Positions 53,519 to 60,000 of a DNA stretch of 60,000 nt are shown here, in pieces. The notes under the pieces are model-generated. The model was not told where the DNA came from. It made no database searches and was given only the letters and a program-made list of their open reading frames with translations. Position 1 is the first letter of the stretch. Each line of letters starts with the position of its first letter. This DNA comes from Apostichopus japonicus (taxonomy: Eukaryota > Echinodermata > Holothuroidea > Aspidochirotida > Stichopodidae): NCBI RefSeq assembly GCF_037975245.1, contig NC_092565.1:8406999-8466998 (forward strand). The letters are read 5' to 3'. The translations under genes and the position numbers were made by a program.

Positions 53519-56500
53519 TCTAATAACTGTATTAAGGAGTTCTTCATCACAAAGATCTCTATAAATCATAAGACTATAAATCATATTATCTTAAGCCAGC
53601 ACTTAGCCACTGTGACACTGACTTCAGTGTCTCATAGGATGAGGGAAAACCAACTTTCCATGGGTACAACTAATGTGAGTATGTGACCTAACCTGGGAGA
53701 GCAATCTTCTGCCAATGAAAAACTGCCTCCCTTAGAAGGAATCAATATCTCTCCATGAGGAAATGTCACATAGTAATGTGATGAAGTTATTAAAGAAATG
53801 ACGTAGTGTTCTTGTACTCCCTACACGGAAGTACATAACACATATCAAATTCACCTAAGCTTTGGGTTTGGAGTAATCCTGTTTACAAGGTTCTTAGACT
53901 TTTGACCTCTGCTGAACCTCAATGCCCTTTGACATCTCTTAAAGGAATAATCCAATGGCAGACAACGTTACACAAGTTTACCTTAAAGAAAAAAATTTCC
54001 ACATGTTAATTGTATACCCCATCTCAATATCTTGTTCTTAATATGAGGTGTACGGTTGATTGAATGTACTGTAACCTATATTGACTGGCTAAACCCTTGA
54101 TTCTCATGTTGATCACAACAGGGGGGGGGGAGGGGTCTGTGATGTCATCACTGCAATTGTGGTTTCAATCTGTAGCCATGAATGTTCTCAACTTTTATAA
54201 TTTCATCAAAAGGCAAAGTCTGTTTCTGAAGAAATAATATTTGGCATCTGCACCAGACATGATGATATTAACTTGGCAACAGCTCAATGGAAAGAGACTG
54301 AGCAATAGAACATCGCACATGGTCCCAAACATAAATAATGTTGCATTTGTCAATCTAAATTTAACACCACCAACAAGCTCTTATAATGCCAGTACATGAG
54401 GAGGAGATGTCACTTAAGGCTCAAAGCTGTTAGTAACTTAAAAATTTGCGATTAAATTGATTATTTGATCTTGATATTAACTCGCACATACAGTATATGT
54501 GAGTTTTAAAACTCACGTTCATGCAAATTCTATTTGGTGATAAACAAACTGTTCTTGAATTAGATTCTCAGATGTTGATAATTTTACAATTCTATTGTTT
54601 GTTAATCACAATACAAACACATCAGTACTGATTTTATCAGTTGTTTTCTCATTCAAATTTAAATTTGAATAGATTTCTGCAACCACATCAACTCCCCTCT
54701 CTCACCACTGCTCATGTGTTAAATGACTTGAAGCCTCCAGAGGTAACCTTTACTGCAATACTCCATACTAGTAAAAGATTCCATGTTGACACCACTTAGT
54801 ACTGACCCATCCTCAGACTCCATATCTGTGAAACACCCTGGATTCCTGGGCCTAATTTGATTATTGAGGCTTCAGTGAAACTCACATAGTATATTACTTA
54901 AATTGCCTAGTGACAGACACATCATTCAAAGTCATCCAGAAACGCTGGTTATGGCTGAACCTCCAAAAAGCGGACACACTCACTTTTTATCCAATTAATT
55001 CCTCCTCCCTTTCCGCAAGTGTGGTTGCAGTAATGAGATATGCAACGATCTAGGTCTTGGTTGTAGAGAGCATTTCCACAACTCAAAGCTTCTTCGGTAT
55101 CACTACATGCTATATCATAGATAGTGTACTACCATACTATTTACAGTGGGATTTAGTAGCATAAGAACTAAGAAAGACACTCAACTTCAGATTTCAAAAT
55201 GGAAACTCAGTTTAGGAGGTTAGAAAACTTGGGTCTTCTGCACAAGCATTGTACACAAGGTTCACAATTTTAAGCCTGATTATCACAGGTATAAATAAGA
55301 GAGTCATTGTAAAACATCCAAAAATGGGTTTGGAACTTTGGACAATGTAATATGCTCGTCAAATGACAACAAATTCCAATCGCTAGAGACAGGCTCAAAG
55401 CAAATTTATGCTTCCAGAGTTTTGGAAACAAACTTCCCTGCCTCTTCATAACCTTAGAACTTTCATTCTGGATAACATTGCTAAAATAGGTTATTACTTC
55501 CATTTTAGCAATGTCCACCACCTGCCAATGACCAGGTCTATTTCATAGCACTGTGTACTGTCAAAACCAATGATCACATCTATATCTAGCACTGTGTACC
55601 ATCAACCCAGTATCATATCTATTTCATAGCACCTTGTATCATCAACCAACGAATTCTACTTAAGTCTAAACCTGCCATGACAGTATTGTACAGTAGATGG
55701 TCTTGAAATGCTGAAGTACTTTTCGCAAAGATTTTTAAGGATAGATCTTGTTTGGAATGAATGCCAAAAGTAACAATATTATAGTCAAAGTTGTTTACGT
55801 ATAGCAATGACAGAAGCTGCCAATATGCTTTAGCCAACAGTTAATATTTTCACTGAGAGACATTGGCAATGATACAATGATTGGACATTTTGTAACTCAA
55901 TTTCTAACCTATTTTAATCAGTGACGTGCATGATTTTTATTAATGTTGTTGATACAATACAAGTTGATAATTCTCTTAATATGATCAAATTTGCTGATCA
56001 TGACAGACAGAAGCATGGGGAACAAGCACAATAGTATTCTGTATTAGTCATTCAGGAAAACAAATGTATATCTAATGCAGCAATATAAAAGCTCCAGGTT
56101 GGTTATCATCAATCTGTGTACTTCATATACATACAATATCTATGTCAGTATTGATTTTAAGCCAACAGCATGAGGCCTGAAGAGACTCTTGGGTATAAAC
56201 AGGCTATCAATAATAATGGGGATCACCAAAGGGTTCCAGAATAACCAAGTGAAGAGACAGCTCCTTTGCTTAAACTTTATCAGCTCAGTCACTTAATAAC
56301 CAGAAAGCCAGAACTTTGGCTCTGTGATTCCTTACCAAACAATGTTTCTCAACATTCAAAATTACTATCTGACTATTGTAGATCAAGTGGGATAAACTTG
56401 TCTAAAAATTAAATGAGAACCAGAAAAGATCAGAGATTTTTACATTTAGCACTCCATTGAGACAGAAGATTGACTTTTGCCTCTTTTTTTTGCTATTTTC

Positions 56501-56568
56501 ACACAGACATGTTGTGTCTTTACATGAGATGGGTTGTATACATGTATACTCCAAACTTACTGGTTTGG
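53519..56568. other. No gene recognised
   Basis: It holds part of the TTGACCTC repeat family (53865-53945), a G-run at 54121-54131, a perfect 20-bp palindrome at 54651-54670 and a weak ~45-bp triplicate at 55505-55640 (CATAGCACTGTGTACTGTCA). Confidence 0.5.
54651..54670. repeat. Perfect 20-bp palindrome
   Basis: ATTCAAATTTAAATTTGAAT is self-complementary. It is simple AT-rich sequence and may be chance. Confidence 0.9.
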
Positions 56569-56925
56569 ATATTTACGAACGAGGAGCTTACCTGTCTCGC
56601 CACAACCTTATAAACCTTACCAAAAAAAAATTTTTTAAATCAAATAGGGATAATTATCGAGCTATGACGCTTGGTAAACACTTCAGTATCCAAGATTGGA
56701 AAAACTAAGATCCTTGGTTACAGTTTCGTAGGAAAAAAAATCAGGAAAAAAACAGTAAAAAACGCACAATGCTGGCACTCTGGATGGTAGAATGAGAAGG
56801 GTATTGACCGGGGAGCCAGTCATAGAGGGCGGGCAGTGTTAAAAGGTAACCAGTTCATTCTAGGCACAGTAGATGGAGGTGCTATGTTGTGGGGAGACAG
56901 GTAAGCGAGGAGCGAAGTTATTTCC
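56569..56925. mobile_element. Inverted-repeat element, copy 2
   Basis: It shares ends with copy 1 (GAGCTTACCTGTCTCGCCAC at left, GTTGTGGGGAGACAGGTAAG at right) and the interior TATTGACCGGGGAGCCAGTC and TTAAAAGGTAACCAGTTCAT. It carries ~190 bp extra between the left end and the shared core. Confidence 0.8.
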
Positions 56926-59149
56926 TTAAAGTTATAAACTTTGTTTCCAAATTTGCGTTAGAATCAGAGCTCCCATAATAAAGCCAAAGTTAATGATTAA
57001 CTCAGTTGCAAGCTGTGTGTCAGAAATCCATTAGCTTGTAGTGGTTGTCATGGCAATGGATTTAGCTGTATTGTATATTGCATTTAATCTTCCCTTCTAA
57101 TGGTATACATATCTTGACTATGGGCAAACAGTTGCTAACTGCTAATAGAAGTACTTCGCCTTTGTCTTCATCATGCAACCACTATTTATTGTCCAAATAT
57201 TGTTCTATCACAAGGCTACCACAATCAATGTTTCTTTAATGGTCACTTAACCTTGTACTTGATTGCACTACAATGTACATGGAGTACTGAGATAACTGTG
57301 ATATATACTGCCAATAGACTGACCTTGTTGCTTTTGCAAGCAGTTGCAAACTCAAGCACTCACAACTGGAAATGAAACCGAGCAGAATCAAAACCATGGA
57401 AATCAATGAACTTGAACACAAAACAATTTTCACCATCTACCTTTATCTAGAGTTGAATAAACCCAATTGTTGGATACTAAACCGTGTGGAAGATTGCATA
57501 CATGTACAGCTTTAAATATAGGGAACTAGTCCCTGAACAAGATCTATTCATGAACAAAGAATCAATTCCCAGACTGAAAGCCACAAGGTAGTGTAAAATG
57601 GCAAAATAGCTACATGATATTTATTTGAAACTGCAATACATATATAAGATAACAGTTTGGCTGAATTTGGAGTTACAAGCAGACAAAGGAATAGAACAGA
57701 CGTTCATGACAGTGTACAAATGTTACCAGTTCATAGGCTAGGTTAGATTGGAGTACAATTGCATACTGTAGGGGACAGGTGAGAGTGGAATGACATGTAT
57801 GTATGACAGGCATATATGTGTGCTGTTTCATTATCAGCCAGCATATAACCATGGGGCAGCACAGCAGCAGATACTGCTAAGACATACAGTATACAGTATA
57901 TTACAACAGTGTATCAGGGCTTGCATAATCCTATGCTCTGAGTACAGGCCTCCTTGTTACTGTAATCGGGCTACCAAGCATCATGGCTGAAAAGCCCGTT
58001 GGGCTAACAACATTCAAAATTGCCAAATTTCTTTCCCGCACAGTAATTGTGAATATCACTAGTCTAGCGCTGTGTTGTACAAGTGGACAGAGCACAATTA
58101 AAATAATCATATCCCCGCTGACACCTATCTTGTGCTTACAAAAAATTCTTGGGAAGAATCCAAGAAACTTTTGCACAACAGAAGTTGTAAACATAGCATA
58201 TTCAGACGGTCTATGAACAATGCACCGATGCCAAACACAACATAAGAAGTAACTTATATGTTATGTTAAAAAACATTTGATAAACAACTACGTAGATTAT
58301 CACTAACATACAGTGTTTCTAGGGCTCTGGTGAGAATAGTAGCTATAACACGTGGAAAAATCCCCTACTAAATCAGTCCAAAAATTGTGTACATATCTTT
58401 TATAATACTGCAAAGAATATCATGGATGCACTTTGGATTTCTTATAACCATCAATGCCAGATGGGAAAAATTGTATTTTGAGAATCAAGTTTGTGTATCA
58501 CAAATTGCTATCAAATCTTGATTGTGTATTTTGTTTCTACATGGGTACCAGAGATACAACGATGCTTACAAATGTATTTCTGGCTCTCTCAAAATATTAA
58601 AAGTACTACTTTCGAAACAAATTGTCCAGCACTGTTATATGCTGCTTCATTCTTGTCAAAGAATCACGTCTTACAGACAACATGTTTAGTAGACATTGTT
58701 ATGGCATATGCAATGTATTACAACAGTATGAATGCTGTTTCATTCACATAAGCAAGTCTTACATGACCACTGCAGCAGACATTGCTATGGCATATGCAGT
58801 ATATAACCACAGAATATATGCTGTTGCATTCTCAGCAAATATACAAGTCTTACAGCACAGCGGCAGACACTGCTATGGTCTATACAATATGTTAACACAG
58901 CAGCCCACATTTTCATGACAAAATCGCAGGTACAGTAATACGCTGTGTCATTCTTCGTATCCATATTCATTTGTGCCTGCAACACCATTTATGATGTTGA
59001 GTAGCATTGCCAAAATGACAGTAGCCACATCAATTGTGAATGTAACAACATCTCTGTTTGGAATCCTCTGTTTGTTGTAGTACTTCAATGTAGCAACATC
59101 CCTTGTTTGGAATCCTCTGTTTGATGCAGTACTTTAATCCCTTGTTTGG
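56926..59149. other. No gene recognised; degenerate ~100-bp repeats
   Basis: From ~58670 to 58920 three related segments share GACATTGCTATGGCATATGC, ATGCTGTTGCATTC and AAGTCTTACA. A related stretch lies near 57810-57910. A possible decayed third copy of the inverted-repeat element is at 57722-57790. Confidence 0.5.
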
Positions 59150-59955
59150 CACCCTATGTTTGATGTAGTACTGTAGCATCCTGTTTGATGTAGTACTGTA
59201 GCATCCTGTTTGAGGTAGTGGTACTTCTGTTTAGTAGTAACTTCTGTTTAGGGTAGAGGTACCTTCTGTTTAGGGTAGTGGTACCTTCTGTCTAGGGAAG
59301 CGGTACCTTCTGTTTAGGGTAGTGATATCTCCTGTGTAGGGTAGTGGTACCTTCTGTTTAGTGGTACCTTCTGTTAAAGGTAGTGGTACCTTCTGTTTAG
59401 GGTAGTGATACTTTCCATTTAGGGTAGTGTTACCTTTTGTTTAAGGTAGTGATATCTCCTGTTTAGGGTACTGTAGTGGTACCTACTGTTTAGGGTAGTG
59501 GTACCTTCTGTTTAGTGGTACCTTCTGTTAAAGGTAGTGGTACCTTCTGTTTAGGGTAGTACTACCTTCTGTTTAGGGTAGTGGTACCTTCTGTTTAGGG
59601 TAGTGGTACCTTCTGTTTAGGGTAGTGTACCTTCTGTTTAGGGTAGTGGTACCTTCTGTTTAGGGTAGTGGTACCTTCTGTTTAGGGTAGTGGTACCTTC
59701 TGTTTAGGGTAGGGGTACCTTCTGTTTAGGGTAGTGATACCTTCTGCTTAGGGTAGTGGTACCTTCTGTTTAGGATAGTGGAACCTTCTGTTTAGTGTAG
59801 TACCTTCTGTTTAGGGTAGTGTACCTTCTGTTTAGGGTAGCGGTACCTTCTGTTTAGGGTAGTGGAACCTTCTGTTTAGGGTAGTAGTACCTTCTGTTTA
59901 GGGTAGTAGTACCTTCTGTTTAGCGTAGTAGTACCTTCTATTTAGGATAGCAATG
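59150..59955. repeat. 22-bp minisatellite with TTTAGGGTAG core, ~35 units
   Basis: The unit is GGTACCTTCTGTTTAGGGTA GT, with some shortened or variant units. It includes TTAGGG embedded in a longer motif, so it is not a telomeric array. It runs almost to the window edge. Confidence 0.93.
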
Positions 59956-60000
59956 CCACCTGCAGTCCTTTTGTTTTTCCAATCAATGAAAGGTGCCAAT

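Noticed and set aside
57931-58216. Overlapping open frames on both strands
   Set aside because: No recognisable motif, no convincing splice sites in phase with the unrecognised gene, and within repetitive sequence.
59150-59955. Telomeric repeat array
   Set aside because: The period is 22 bp, not 6; TTAGGG is only part of a longer unit.

Overview
This is eukaryotic nuclear DNA. It is AT-rich, intron-dense and crowded with minisatellites, and it carries remnants of non-LTR, Penelope-like, hAT-like and fold-back elements. No bacterial or viral gene organisation is visible. The protein similarity of the main gene, the ~140-bp TTGACCTC-containing repeats and the CCTAGGCCTAGG runs suggest an invertebrate deuterostome, possibly an echinoderm. 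That placement is an inference, since no taxon-specific marker is present.

The window is dominated by one minus-strand gene between 38177 and 3411. I traced 33 coding exons with compatible phases and GT-AG junctions. Joined, they give 1091 codons with no internal stop. The product is recognisable as DNAAF9 (C20orf194, the animal relative of the Tetrahymena outer-dynein-arm packaging factor Shulin). The C-terminus, probably the last 80-100 residues, lies beyond the left edge. Introns hold most of the repeats: a 55-bp array (1.6-3.3 kb), a 133-bp higher-order array (6.0-6.9 kb), a 49-bp array (8.6-9.2 kb), a 2.9-kb array of 33-bp units (9.5-12.4 kb), a 30-bp array (12.7-13.0 kb), and many smaller ones up to 36.7 kb.

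A second minus-strand gene lies upstream. Only its last three coding exons (50338-45550) were recognised. They encode a basic linker followed by a Ser-rich, very acidic C-terminus, and I could not name the protein. A 1.8-kb array of 64/66-bp units sits 3' of its stop codon. From 50.3 kb to the right end I see no convincing exon. That stretch holds two related inverted-repeat elements (53.35 and 56.57 kb), degenerate ~100-bp repeats and a 22-bp array ending at the window edge.

The most unusual structure is at DNAAF9 exon 13 (24683-24813). Its acceptor with the start of the exon has been amplified into an array of about 20 units in the preceding intron. Its donor with the end of the exon is present three times in the following intron. 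A coding exon is thus flanked on both sides by tandem copies of its own splice junctions. A smaller duplication of a junction is seen at exon 24.

Nearly all long open frames other than the exons are artefacts: either tandem units whose length is a multiple of three, or antisense shadows.
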